Assembly (NCBI RefSeq): GCF_014696615.1
Contig: NZ_JACJQJ010000046.1
Coordinates: 1-64,000, forward strand
Reading direction: 5' to 3'
From: Nostoc linckia FACHB-104
GTDB lineage: Bacteria; Cyanobacteriota; Cyanobacteriia; Cyanobacteriales; Nostocaceae
DNA length: 64,000 nucleotides
The notes beneath the pieces were generated by a model that saw nothing but the letters and a program-made list of their open reading frames with translations, made no database searches and was not told the origin of the DNA. Both the position numbers and the translations under genes were made by a program. Shown one piece after another: positions 18,273 through 27,614 of the stretch. Each line of letters opens with the position of its first letter. Positions within the stretch are counted from its first letter, which is position 1.

Positions 18273-20324
18273 TTAATTCAGTGCTTCTTGATAAATGATT
18301 TCTTGGAACTGAATCATATCTTTTTGCGGATCGGCAAGGCTAACTTTCACTAATAACTGTTCGCCTAAATTTACTGAACGGCGGAAAGACATTGGCAATT
18401 GTAAACCCAAATCCTCTAACAGAATTAGTGCTAAATTGCTGTCTTCTCGCAGCCACATCAAGACAGTTACCTGCCAAACTTGATCTGGATAACGGCGTAA
18501 ATACTCTAAAGCGTAATATCTATTAGTTTGCCGTTCTACCATTGTCACTTCTTGAGTGATACTGGTGACGGTCATCATCACTTCTTTAAGCTGTTCGGCG
18601 GAGAAGGGTAAAACTTCACCACGCAAATGGGCTTTAAGTTGAAAGTGAGTCAGCAAATCGCTGTAGCGACGAATTGGAGAAGTCGCTTGAGTATAGGTAT
18701 CCAAACCCAAACCAGCATGGCGCACTGGGGTAATGCTCATTTCGCTTTTGGGCATACAGCGACGCATGGCACAGGCGCGGACAAATCCGGCTGGTAACTG
18801 GAGTAATTCCTGTTCTGGGGGCAATTCTGGCTGTGGCTGACCGCGAAAAGGTAAGGGTATCTGATGAGTTTTACCGTAGCGTGCTGCGACTTCACCAGCT
18901 AAAATCATCATTTCAGCTACGAGTTGCCGTGATGAGGAATCATCTAAAATATCAATGCTGATCTCGTCGCCTTTAACTTTGATCATCGCCTCTGGCATGT
19001 TGATGCTAATTGCACCTTGGGCATAACGCCAATTTTTGCGTCGCTTCGCCCACATAGCGATCGCGGCAATTTCTGGTTCTGCTTGTACGCCTAATTCCAG
19101 CATCTCATCTACATCTTCGTAGGTGAGGCGGTAAGTTGGCTTAATTAAGCTGGGATGAATGCTAAAATCTTCTACTTGCCCAGTTGCATCTAAAATAATT
19201 CCAAAACTCAGGGCACAACACACCTTACCCTGTACCAGACTCATAGGCCCGGTTGCCAAAACTTCAGGGAACATGGGAATCATCCCTGTAGGCAAATAAA
19301 CTGTGCTTCCCCGCTTCCTCGCTTCTAGGTCTAATTCATCTTCTGGCACCAATAAACGGGTGGGATCAGCAATATGTACCCATAGACGTTCTCGTCCGTC
19401 AGCTAGTGATTCCCAACTTAGACCATCGTCAATTTCTGTAGTACTTTCATCATCAATTGTGTAGACCTTTAGGTGAGTCAAATCTAGGCGATTTGTATCT
19501 AGATCGGACGGTGGAGAATCCATACGCTGCTGCGCCACTTCTAATACCTTGCTTGGAAACTGAACTGGAATGGATGAACGACGCAAGAACAAGTTTTCGT
19601 TGGGACTCCACCAACCCAAATCTACCAAAAGTTGTAATGCACCTTGGGGAGTTGCGGCTCGTCCCAGCATAGTCATGGTTTCTAATACTGGTGCTGGTGG
19701 CGGATAAGCCCGAGACAGGGAATCATAATTTACTCCCATCCGCACTACATCAGCTAGTAGGGCCGCGTATTTTTCGATTGCTTCTAAGCGCTGGCGATCG
19801 TGACGTTGCCATTCTACAGTTTCACCTGCCAGGGCTTGTTCAACGCGCACCAAAAATTCCTGCTGTCCTTTAGCTTTGAGGGCTTCTACTTCTAGCTGGT
19901 GTTTGCGTTCTGCTACCTGAGTGGTTGTCCGCGGTTCATAAGCATCGCCTTTTTGCTTGAAATAAAGTTTGTCTTCTGACAACAAGCAATGGGCGGCGTA
20001 ACAAAGCGGTGCGTCTGTTTGAGAAAACAGCAGATTCGCCATTTGCACTGGAGTAACTGTTTCTCCATCCTCAACCAATAATTCCCAGGCAACTTCCAAG
20101 CTAGATGGGTCGAGATACGGCTTGACCTGCTCTAAAAAGCTGCTAATCTCAGACGACTTGAAGGTTTGTCCGATAACAGTATAAGTAATTTGTCTAGGCG
20201 CGAGGCTGTGGGATTGACCGCGTTCATCTACCACAAACCAGCGGGTCTTTCCATCTGGGCGGTCTACAACTCCCAGACGGCGATCGCCTTGAACCCTAAA
20301 TTCAACTAGCGTCCCCTTCTCCAC
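18273..20324 (-). CDS. RNase II/R family 3'-5' exoribonuclease
   Basis: A 683-residue member of the RNB exoribonuclease family, which degrades RNA from the 3' end in the cytoplasm. The RNB domain starts near residue 285 with TIDDESTTEIDDGLSW, where the Asp/Glu cluster binds the catalytic metals, and continues with HIADPTRLL and YTQATSPIRRYSDLL. The N-terminal cold-shock-like part is short and divergent, and a C-terminal S1-like region is short. RNase II versus R cannot be decided. It lies 222 bases downstream of rpsR on the same strand. Confidence 0.9.
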   Translation of the reverse strand: MEKGTLVEFRVQGDRRLGVVDRPDGKTRWFVVDERGQSHSLAPRQITYTVIGQTFKSSEISSFLEQVKPYLDPSSLEVAWELLVEDGETVTPVQMANLLFSQTDAPLCYAAHCLLSEDKLYFKQKGDAYEPRTTTQVAERKHQLEVEALKAKGQQEFLVRVEQALAGETVEWQRHDRQRLEAIEKYAALLADVVRMGVNYDSLSRAYPPPAPVLETMTMLGRAATPQGALQLLVDLGWWSPNENLFLRRSSIPVQFPSKVLEVAQQRMDSPPSDLDTNRLDLTHLKVYTIDDESTTEIDDGLSWESLADGRERLWVHIADPTRLLVPEDELDLEARKRGSTVYLPTGMIPMFPEVLATGPMSLVQGKVCCALSFGIILDATGQVEDFSIHPSLIKPTYRLTYEDVDEMLELGVQAEPEIAAIAMWAKRRKNWRYAQGAISINMPEAMIKVKGDEISIDILDDSSSRQLVAEMMILAGEVAARYGKTHQIPLPFRGQPQPELPPEQELLQLPAGFVRACAMRRCMPKSEMSITPVRHAGLGLDTYTQATSPIRRYSDLLTHFQLKAHLRGEVLPFSAEQLKEVMMTVTSITQEVTMVERQTNRYYALEYLRRYPDQVWQVTVLMWLREDSNLALILLEDLGLQLPMSFRRSVNLGEQLLVKVSLADPQKDMIQFQEIIYQEALN

Positions 20325-20546
20325 AACTCTCGCAATTAATTTGGTGTACGAATAAATTTTAGATTTTGGATTAAATATTAACTACTAAATCCAAAATCTG
20401 CTAATTTTTTTATGATTGTAGAACACGATTCTACACTGACTTACTGAAATTTTAGATTTTGGACTAAAAAAATTTGCAGCTACATATACTATCAACGCAG
20501 CTGCTTGAGATCATCCAGAACCTAAAATTCTCGTTTCCAATGGGAA

Positions 20547-20762
20547 TTAGCCTTCCGCATTGATAAACGGCAACAATGCCACAATGCGGGCACGTTTAAT
20601 TGCCAATGTTAAGTCCCGCTGTTGCTGAGATGTCAGCCCAGTAATCCGCCGTGGCAGGATTTTACCGCGCTCTGTGACAAACTTCCGCAACAAATCAACA
20701 TCTTTATAATCTATTGGTTCTCCCGGCTTGATCGGAGACAGACGACGACGGTAGTAACTCAT
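20547..20762 (-). CDS. rpsR: 30S ribosomal protein S18
   Basis: A 71-residue protein with the S18 pattern [26 protein letters not shown] and [32 protein letters not shown], of normal cyanobacterial length. It begins two bases after the rpmG stop, so the two form an operon, a gene pair conserved in cyanobacteria and plastids. Confidence 0.97.
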   Translation of the reverse strand: MSYYRRRLSPIKPGEPIDYKDVDLLRKFVTERGKILPRRITGLTSQQQRDLTLAIKRARIVALLPFINAEG

Positions 20763-20764
20763 TT

Positions 20765-20959
20765 TTACTTAATTTCCTTGTGGACTGTGTGTGTGTTGCA
20801 ATGAGAACAGAACTTTTTCAGTTCTAATCGGTTGGTGGTGTTACGCCGATTTTTCGTGGTGGTATACCGGGAAACACCAGGAGTACGCTTGTTAGCGTTA
20901 GTGCGACATTCGGTACATTCTAGTGTCACTATTATGCGGACACCTTTACTCTTAGCCAT
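20765..20959 (-). CDS. rpmG: 50S ribosomal protein L33
   Basis: A 64-residue L33 with two CxxC pairs (CTEC, CSHC), so it is the zinc-binding form. The pattern VTLECTEC...[19 protein letters not shown] is diagnostic. It precedes rpsR by two bases. Confidence 0.97.
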   Translation of the reverse strand: MAKSKGVRIIVTLECTECRTNANKRTPGVSRYTTTKNRRNTTNRLELKKFCSHCNTHTVHKEIK

Positions 20960-21002
20960 AATCTTTCAAACCGTAAAGCCTGGAGAGAATTAACACAAAT
21001 GA

Positions 21003-21560
21003 CTATCTTCTCACATTCCGCCGTAAATTTTCAACTAATCGCTTGACTTTTATATCTAGCGAATAGCCACGACGCGACGAAACTATGATAGTTCCTGAAT
21101 AGCGGTCATGCAACGCTTGACGCAACTGGGTATCATTAAAGGCTACACCACAGTCAATCGCCAGAGGAATTACTAGCAGTATAGCAGTGGGGTTAGCGCT
21201 AATATTGCCTAAGGCAATTGACACACAAATAGCACCCACACCAGTTATCGCCTCTCGCTTTAGCAATGCTAGCAGAGTCGGAATTCTGCCTACAACCTCT
21301 CCCTCTTCGACTTCCAGAATTTTGAGGTCAAAAGCCCAACGCCCTAAACTTTGTCCCTGATTGTTATATACAACTAGTACCCGCAAAATTAGCCAAGCGA
21401 TCGCAAACACAAAAATTTGCACCACCTGAATTCCTAAATTGCTGTTTCCCAAAAAGGAACTGATTAACCAGATAACAAGGAAATCTAATCCCAATGCCAT
21501 ACCGCGCCGCCCAAGTTCAGCCTTGGGATAATGTTTTTGGGTTACTCGTTCGATAGTCAT
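21003..21560 (-). CDS. RDD family membrane protein
   Basis: A 185-residue protein with the RDD signature RRGMALGLDFLVIWLISS near residue 18 and about three to four hydrophobic segments. GQSLGRWAFDLKIL is the second conserved block. Function of the family is mostly unknown. It is 43 bases upstream of rpmG on the same strand, so it may be co-transcribed with the ribosomal genes. The start ATG is followed upstream by GGGGAATGG repeats (21572-21600). Confidence 0.85.
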   Translation of the reverse strand: MTIERVTQKHYPKAELGRRGMALGLDFLVIWLISSFLGNSNLGIQVVQIFVFAIAWLILRVLVVYNNQGQSLGRWAFDLKILEVEEGEVVGRIPTLLALLKREAITGVGAICVSIALGNISANPTAILLVIPLAIDCGVAFNDTQLRQALHDRYSGTIIVSSRRGYSLDIKVKRLVENLRRNVRR

Positions 21561-21790
21561 AAATAGTTTGGGGAAGGGGGAATGGGGAATGGGGAATGGC
21601 TGTTTATACGAACAGGATTTTTATTTAGGGGTTAAGGAATTAATTATTGCCACTATGTTTAATAGTAGATTGAAGGTTTAGGAAAAATGTTGGACAAAAA
21701 GTCACACCTTTAACCTTTGAGTACAGATGCGATTAACCGTGTCACTCCAACTTTTGATGTTTAACAATTTCTCACACTAGGCGATCGCTT

Positions 21791-23023
21791 ATGCTCTCAG
21801 TCAGCGATACAGAAGCAGTTATTTTAAATTTAGTCCAACCTCTGGATGCTCAGGGTAATACAGAAAATGTTGATTTATTAGCAGCAGCAGGACGCATTCT
21901 CTCTATACCTGTCACTAGTCAGCTGGATTTTCCCCATTGGGATAATTCGGCTATGGATGGTTATGCGGTGCGCTATGAAGATGTACAGCACTCTAGCGCC
22001 GAACAGCCAGTAGTTTTGCAGATTGTTGAGGAAATCCCGGCAGGTTATCAGCCCCAGTCTACAATTTTACAGGGTCAGGCAGCCCGGATTTTTACAGGTG
22101 CAGTTATGCCCCAAGGTGCGAATACTGTCGTTATGCAGGAGATGACAAGCCGCCAAGACAACCGAGTTCAGATCCTCACTGCACCAAAACCCCAAGAATT
22201 TGTTAGACACAAAGGTGAGTTTTACCAAGCTGGGACTCAGTTACTACCAGCTGGAATTCTCTTAAATCCAGCAGAAATTGCTGTGTTAGCAGCAGCCCAG
22301 TGCGATCAAGTCAGTGTTTACCGCCGTCCGCGTGTGGCAATTTTTTCCACAGGTGATGAACTAGTCACCATCGAACAACCCCTAGGCGCAGGACAAATAG
22401 TTGATTCTAACGCCTATGCACTCGCAGCTTTAGTTAAGCAAGCTGGGGCAGAAGCGTTAATGTTAGGTATTGTTAAGGACGATCCTATAGCGCTTGAGGA
22501 AACCATAGCCTACGCCATCGCTAATGCTGATATGGTCATCTCTTCCGGTGGGGTTTCGGTAGGAGATTATGACTATGTTGACAAAATTCTAGAGTCACTA
22601 GGAGCAGAAATTCACATTCGTGCTGTAGCCATGAGGCCGGGTAAACCACTAACTGTAGCTAGCTTCTCAACAAATTCCGCGCTGTACTTTGGGTTACCAG
22701 GAAACCCAGCGGCGGTGTTGGTAACTTTTTTGCGGTTTGTCCAGCCAGCTATTAAAAAACTTTCAGGGCTAAGTGAAGGTTGGCAAGTAAAATTTGTGAA
22801 AGTGCGATCGCATCAAGAACTGCGATCGGATGGTAAGCGTGAAACTTATATCTGGGGAAAATTACAGTTAATTGATGGAGTTTACGAATTTCACAAAGCT
22901 GGTGGTAGCCACAGTTCCGGAAATTTAATTAATTTAGCTCAAACCAATGCTCTAGCCCTTCTCCCTGTAGGTACAACCTTAATTCCTCCAGGCGAAGAAG
23001 TATTGGTTTTGCCTACTTTATAG
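21791..23023 (+). CDS. moeA: Molybdopterin molybdenumtransferase MoeA
   Basis: MoeA inserts molybdate into adenylated molybdopterin to make molybdenum cofactor, used by enzymes such as nitrate reductase (nitrogenase uses a different cofactor). The 410-residue protein has the family length and motifs DNSAMDGYA, IFTGAVMPQGANTVVMQE, FSTGDEL, SSGGVSVGDYDYV and GLPGNPAAV. An HIP1 octamer sits directly before the ATG. No other Moco gene is next to it. Confidence 0.95.
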   Translation: MLSVSDTEAVILNLVQPLDAQGNTENVDLLAAAGRILSIPVTSQLDFPHWDNSAMDGYAVRYEDVQHSSAEQPVVLQIVEEIPAGYQPQSTILQGQAARIFTGAVMPQGANTVVMQEMTSRQDNRVQILTAPKPQEFVRHKGEFYQAGTQLLPAGILLNPAEIAVLAAAQCDQVSVYRRPRVAIFSTGDELVTIEQPLGAGQIVDSNAYALAALVKQAGAEALMLGIVKDDPIALEETIAYAIANADMVISSGGVSVGDYDYVDKILESLGAEIHIRAVAMRPGKPLTVASFSTNSALYFGLPGNPAAVLVTFLRFVQPAIKKLSGLSEGWQVKFVKVRSHQELRSDGKRETYIWGKLQLIDGVYEFHKAGGSHSSGNLINLAQTNALALLPVGTTLIPPGEEVLVLPTL

Positions 23024-23038
23024 GGGCTGGGGACTGGG

Positions 23039-23173
23039 GATGAGGGAGATGAGGGGGATGAGGGGGATGAGGGAGATGAGGGAGATGAGGGGACAAATGA
23101 CAAATAACAAATAACAAATAACAAATAACAAATGACAAATAACAAATGACAAATAACAAATGACAAACAACAA
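23039..23173. repeat. Two adjoining short tandem repeat arrays
   Basis: Six 9-base units GATGAGGG(A/G) fill 23039-23092. They are followed at once by about eleven 7-base units ACAAAT(A/G) from 23093 to 23173. They fill the whole gap between the convergent moeA and histidine kinase genes. Frames read through them give low-complexity peptides and are not genes. Confidence 0.9.
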
Positions 23174-23174
23174 A

Positions 23175-25028
23175 TCACTTTTGACTAATAGGAATTTCAA
23201 TTTGAAACTCAGATCCTTCTCCCAGTTCTGATATGCATCTGAGATATCCTTTATGTTTTTCAACGACAATTTGATAACTCACTGCTAATCCTAAACCAGT
23301 ACCTTCCCCTACCTGTTTAGTAGTAAAAAAGGGGTCAAAGATTTTAGATTTTATATCTTCAGGAATTCCTATACCATTATCTTTGATACTGATTCTTACC
23401 CAATCTTTCTCGACAATTTGAGTACGAATATTAATAATATTACTAGCAATTTTATCTCTATCAATCGAACATCTTTGACTTTGGCTTTCTAACGCATCGA
23501 TAGAATTCATTAAAATATTCATAAATACCTGGTTCAGTTGCCCAACATAGCATTCTATTACTGGCAAGTTACCATATTCTTTGATGATTTCAATTTCTGT
23601 AAATTCAGGCTTGCTTTTCAGGCGATGTTGCAAAATCAACAAAGTACTCTCAATTCCTTCATGAATATTTACTGATTTCATTTCAGCCTCATCCAGCCTA
23701 GAGAAGTTTCTTAAACTTAATACAATCTCTCGGATACGCTGGGCACCTACTTTCATGGAATCCGCAATTTTTGGTAAATCATCAGAGATATAATCTAAAT
23801 CAATATCTTCGGTTAATTTAATTATTGCTGGCTCTATTTGCGGATAGCGTTGCTGGTAAAGCTTAATTAATGACAATAAATCATTTGTGTAGTTATTAAT
23901 ATAAGAGATGTTGGCATAAATAAAGTTTACAGGGTTATTAATTTCATGAGCAACACCCGCTACCATTTGACCAAGCGCAGACATCTTTTCTGTTTGAATG
24001 AGGTGAGATTGGGTCTGCTTTAATGAATTTAAAGCTTGCGTCAATTCTTGAGTTCGTTCATCTACCCTAGTTTCTAAAGTCTCACGTGATAACTCTAGTT
24101 CATGGGTGTATTGAGCTAGGCGTTGAATTAAACTATTGAGCGAGCTAGCTAAGACTCCTATCTCATCTTTTGTAGTTACAGGAGCTAATAGATTAAAGTT
24201 TAATTCTTCAGTTGTTTGCCGTGCAACATTAGTGACAGCTAGGATAGGAGCAGTTAATAGATAACTTGTATAGTGGGCAACAATACCAGCTAGTATTATT
24301 GATAGTAAAATGCTGGTTGCAACAATTTTAAATCGAATCGTTTCCGCATCAATTAGCGCTGTTTCAGCTTGTTTCTCATCTTGATACGAGGCATTAATAA
24401 CGTGATTTAAATCATCATCAATTAAATCAAAATCTAAAGCTATGCGACTACTAGAAAACTCAACTAAAACTTCTTGTAACGGTTCAATCTCTTCTGGTTT
24501 AAAACTAGAGTTAGCCGGAATTTCTTGCATCAGCTTTTGTACTTGGCGGATATATTCTTGTTTTATCCTTGAGTGAGTTTTAAGAAAATTAGGTATACCT
24601 TCACGATGCTTCTCATGCTGATAACTTTCGCTACTTACATGATTCTCTACTTCAGACCATAGCTGTTTCAGTTCAATTGTATACTGAGAAAAATCAGCGT
24701 ATTGATGCTGCAAAAATTCTCGTTTATGGGTAATTAAAGCAATAACTTGTTGTTGACTAGTCCTTGTTTGTAAGACAGCAGTTTGCAAGCGATGGAGTAA
24801 CCGAAGTTCATACTGAGCATCATCTTTCTGCTGCCTAGCTGGTTTTTGGTAAAAATCTCCAACTATCAACCCACAAACTGTACCTAAAACAGCAATACTA
24901 AGGCTAAGAATATAGCCATAACGAATTTTTTGCCCAATCGTAAAATTATGAATTATTTTTAATAGCAAACTTTCATCTATTTGAATAAAAGCATCAAATA
25001 ACTTTTTGCAGGTTTGAGTTTTTTGCAT
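23175..25028 (-). CDS. Membrane sensor histidine kinase (HAMP)
   Basis: A 617-residue sensor kinase. It has a transmembrane helix near residues 35-53, a periplasmic helical sensor region, a second helix near 232-256, a HAMP domain, and a coiled coil ([18 protein letters not shown]). The kinase core has the phospho-acceptor His in [16 protein letters not shown] box [15 protein letters not shown], and G boxes DNGIGIP and [11 protein letters not shown]. It belongs to the cyanobacterial ATP-binding HK group related to signalling kinases with HEINNPV. No response regulator gene is adjacent, so the partner is unknown. Confidence 0.9.
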   Translation of the reverse strand: MQKTQTCKKLFDAFIQIDESLLLKIIHNFTIGQKIRYGYILSLSIAVLGTVCGLIVGDFYQKPARQQKDDAQYELRLLHRLQTAVLQTRTSQQQVIALITHKREFLQHQYADFSQYTIELKQLWSEVENHVSSESYQHEKHREGIPNFLKTHSRIKQEYIRQVQKLMQEIPANSSFKPEEIEPLQEVLVEFSSSRIALDFDLIDDDLNHVINASYQDEKQAETALIDAETIRFKIVATSILLSIILAGIVAHYTSYLLTAPILAVTNVARQTTEELNFNLLAPVTTKDEIGVLASSLNSLIQRLAQYTHELELSRETLETRVDERTQELTQALNSLKQTQSHLIQTEKMSALGQMVAGVAHEINNPVNFIYANISYINNYTNDLLSLIKLYQQRYPQIEPAIIKLTEDIDLDYISDDLPKIADSMKVGAQRIREIVLSLRNFSRLDEAEMKSVNIHEGIESTLLILQHRLKSKPEFTEIEIIKEYGNLPVIECYVGQLNQVFMNILMNSIDALESQSQRCSIDRDKIASNIINIRTQIVEKDWVRISIKDNGIGIPEDIKSKIFDPFFTTKQVGEGTGLGLAVSYQIVVEKHKGYLRCISELGEGSEFQIEIPISQK

Positions 25029-25605
25029 ATTAAAAATTTAAAGCAAATTATCAGCCAATCATTAATATATAACCAAAATATTGTTAGCAATATCCTAGAA
25101 AATTGTGCAGATGATTTTACTTGATAAAGGCTAAATTTATTAGCTAATATATTCAATCTACAATTGACAATATTAGCTAATAATCCAAACTTTGTTGTAT
25201 ATTAATATTTTTTATTATTAAAAATAAACTAACTAGGGTCAAGCAATCTCTAGAAAACTTCACTATGCTAAGAGCAAGTCTTCATTCAAATAGATACAAT
25301 TCAAATATTAAATTTTAATCTTTGCAGGTATGCCTATAATTGACTTCCGAAATATTACTGATTTTTTGACTTTTCTTGATATATGCTTGTAGGTAGAAAA
25401 GAATGAAGAAAAAAGAAAAGTGGAGAAAAATTGTTCAAACATCAAATTAGGATTTTTAAATTTCTCACCCTCTACTGCAGCACTTAAAAATTAATAATGT
25501 GTAGTTCGTAATTGATAATTCGTATGCAAAATAATAGAGTGAGGGCATGAATATAGGAAAAAATAATTATAATTTATATTTAAAATTGACAAATTTAGGT
25601 TAGCT
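25029..25605. other. Intergenic, AT-rich, nothing recognised
   Basis: A 577-base spacer with strong AT bias between divergent genes. It should carry both promoters. I see no tRNA, riboswitch or clear terminator. A minus-strand frame running from here into the permease gene is a shadow. Confidence 0.4.
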
Positions 25606-26445
25606 ATGAAAATTTTGCGGGATAATTCCCAATTTAAGGTTTTAGGAACATACAGTATTTTAGGTGCGATCGCACTCCTAACTCTGTTCCCATTGCTGTG
25701 GCTCATTAGTACAGCTTTAAAATCTCCTACAGAAAACATTTTGCAGTCGCCGCCACAGTTATTACCCAGCCAACCTACGCTGGATAATTTTGCTAGCGTC
25801 TGGAATTCTCTGCCTTTTGCCCAGTATCTCTACAACAGCACGCTGGTGGCATTGTTGACTGTGGGTTTAAATCTGCTCTTTTGCGCCTTAGCAGCCTATC
25901 CCTTAGCAAGGCTATCATTTCCAGGGCGAGATTGGATTTTTATCGCCATTGTTTCCACGATTATGATTCCCTTCCAAATCGTGATGATTCCCTTATATAT
26001 TTTGACTGTCCAAATAGGTTTGAGAAATACTTATTTAGGTATGATTTTTCCCAGTTTAGCTTCTGCCTTCGGCATTTTTCTGTTGCGACAAGCTTTTATG
26101 AGCGTTCCTAAAGAAATAGAAGAAGCTGCCCGTATGGATGGCAGCTCCGAGTTAGGTTTATGGTGGTATGTAATGTTGCCGGCAATTCGCCCAGCACTTG
26201 CAACCCTGGCTATTTTTGTCTTTATCGGTTCTTGGAGTGATTTTTTGTGGCCGTTAATTGTCATCCAAGACGAAAACTTATACACTCTTCCCCTGGGCGT
26301 TGCAAAGCTTGCAGGTACATTTTCTCTTGACTGGCGGTTGGTAGCTGCTGGTTCGGTAATTTCCATTGCCCCTGTTTTGGTACTATTTATCTTCTTGCAA
26401 CGCTATATCGTACCTACAGAAACTGGTAGTGGTGTGAAAGGTTAA
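25606..26445 (+). CDS. Carbohydrate ABC transporter permease (MalG-like)
   Basis: A 279-residue inner-membrane permease with six hydrophobic segments, of the MalG/UgpE type for sugar or sugar-phosphate import. The EAA loop that touches the ATPase is EEAARMDGSSELGLWWYVMLP-like near residues 170-190. Sister permease, binding protein and ATPase genes are not adjacent, so it must work with products encoded elsewhere; this dispersed arrangement occurs in cyanobacteria. Substrate cannot be inferred. Confidence 0.88.
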   Translation: MKILRDNSQFKVLGTYSILGAIALLTLFPLLWLISTALKSPTENILQSPPQLLPSQPTLDNFASVWNSLPFAQYLYNSTLVALLTVGLNLLFCALAAYPLARLSFPGRDWIFIAIVSTIMIPFQIVMIPLYILTVQIGLRNTYLGMIFPSLASAFGIFLLRQAFMSVPKEIEEAARMDGSSELGLWWYVMLPAIRPALATLAIFVFIGSWSDFLWPLIVIQDENLYTLPLGVAKLAGTFSLDWRLVAAGSVISIAPVLVLFIFLQRYIVPTETGSGVKG

Positions 26446-26560
26446 ACAATTCAAAATTCAATATTATAAATTACCAAAAATTTTGGAGTATACATTCATA
26501 ATGTTGAATTCTGTCTCATGGCGAGATAGGCACACCCTGACTAGCAAGAGTGGCTATAAG

Positions 26561-27268
26561 TTAATATGCACCTGTCTTTAACAAGACTACCCTGATAGTT
26601 TTCAAAATAAGGCTGAGGTCGTAAGTAACAGACCACTTACGTTGATAGTCGATATCCATGCTGACTACTTTTTCAAAATCGGTAATGCTAGAACGACCGT
26701 TAGCTTGCCATTCTCCGGTAATACCTGGTTTAACTTGCAGTCTTTCCCAGTGATGAGGTTCGTAGTTGATTACTTCATCAGGAGTAGGTGGACGAGTACC
26801 AACTAGGCTCATGTCTCCCAGCAGGACGTTCCAAAACTGAGGTAATTCATCTAAGCTGGTGCGACGTAAAAATTTACCCACACGAGTAATGCGTGGATCG
26901 TCTACAGCTTTAAAAATGTGACCTTGAGCTTGGTTTTTTACCAAATGCTTGAGTTTGTCAGCGTTGACAACCATCGAGCGAAACTTCCATATACGGAAGG
27001 GTTTACCTTGAAGGCCACAACGAATTTGTGAATAAAATATCGGGCCTGGATCATCAACAATAGTAACAATCGCTACTGGAATTGCCACTATTGCTGTGAT
27101 AATAAGTCCGATGATCGCACCGAAAATATCAATCAATCTTTTTGCTGTGCTGCTGATAGAGGGGTGTAAAGACTGTGGTGATAGATTTACGGAATCAATC
27201 TGATTCCATAATGCTAAATTCTCCACAGTACAACCTTTTGCATCAGTAGTAAAAGTAGACATGGACAT
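26561..27268 (-). CDS. Undecaprenyl-phosphate sugar phosphotransferase family protein
   Basis: A 235-residue bacterial sugar transferase (PF02397 type) that would start assembly of an exopolysaccharide or glycolipid repeat unit by transferring a sugar phosphate to undecaprenyl phosphate. It has a membrane segment near residues 48-70 and catalytic-domain motifs FRIWKFRSM, RRTSLDELPQFWNVL, DMSLVGTRPP and KPGITGEWQ. It lacks the long N-terminal multi-helix domain of larger homologues. The sugar is unknown. In heterocystous strains such enzymes can serve envelope polysaccharide, which is only a suggestion here. Confidence 0.88.
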   Translation of the reverse strand: MSMSTFTTDAKGCTVENLALWNQIDSVNLSPQSLHPSISSTAKRLIDIFGAIIGLIITAIVAIPVAIVTIVDDPGPIFYSQIRCGLQGKPFRIWKFRSMVVNADKLKHLVKNQAQGHIFKAVDDPRITRVGKFLRRTSLDELPQFWNVLLGDMSLVGTRPPTPDEVINYEPHHWERLQVKPGITGEWQANGRSSITDFEKVVSMDIDYQRKWSVTYDLSLILKTIRVVLLKTGAY

Positions 27269-27614
27269 AGTTTGCCTGCGGTTGTTACTGGACTGTACCG
27301 TTTCACTTATGTTCAGTTGCTACTGAGTTTGTACTGAGTGCTAATATAGACAATTTTTTCATCTATCATAGAAATATCAAGCTGAGCTTTACACAATCTT
27401 TCAATTGCACAGCATAATTATAAATTTTCAGTATATTCTCGTAAAAGAAAAAAAAACGTGGTATGGCATAGTAGATTTTCGTAGGTAGGGGGATGGGTAA
27501 TAGGTCATTGGTAATTGGTAATGGGTAATAGGTGTTTGTTATTTCTCCTTTTCTCCTTTTCCCCTTGTCCCCTTTTCCCCAGTCCCCAGTCCCCAGTCCC
27601 CAGTCCCCTTCTCC
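27269..27614. other. Intergenic with tandem repeats
   Basis: Positions 27500-27532 contain GGTAATTG-type units and 27576-27606 contain CCCCAGT repeated about five times just before the end of the large Hsp70-like gene. A HIP1 site is absent. Nothing else is recognised. Confidence 0.5.

Noticed and set aside
23039-23173. CRISPR array
   Set aside because: Units are 7-9 bases with no spacers and no cas genes nearby; simple tandem repeats.
22939-23269. Two minus-strand frames giving LLFVICYLSFVIC peptides
   Set aside because: Translation of the tandem repeats; overlap moeA or the kinase gene.
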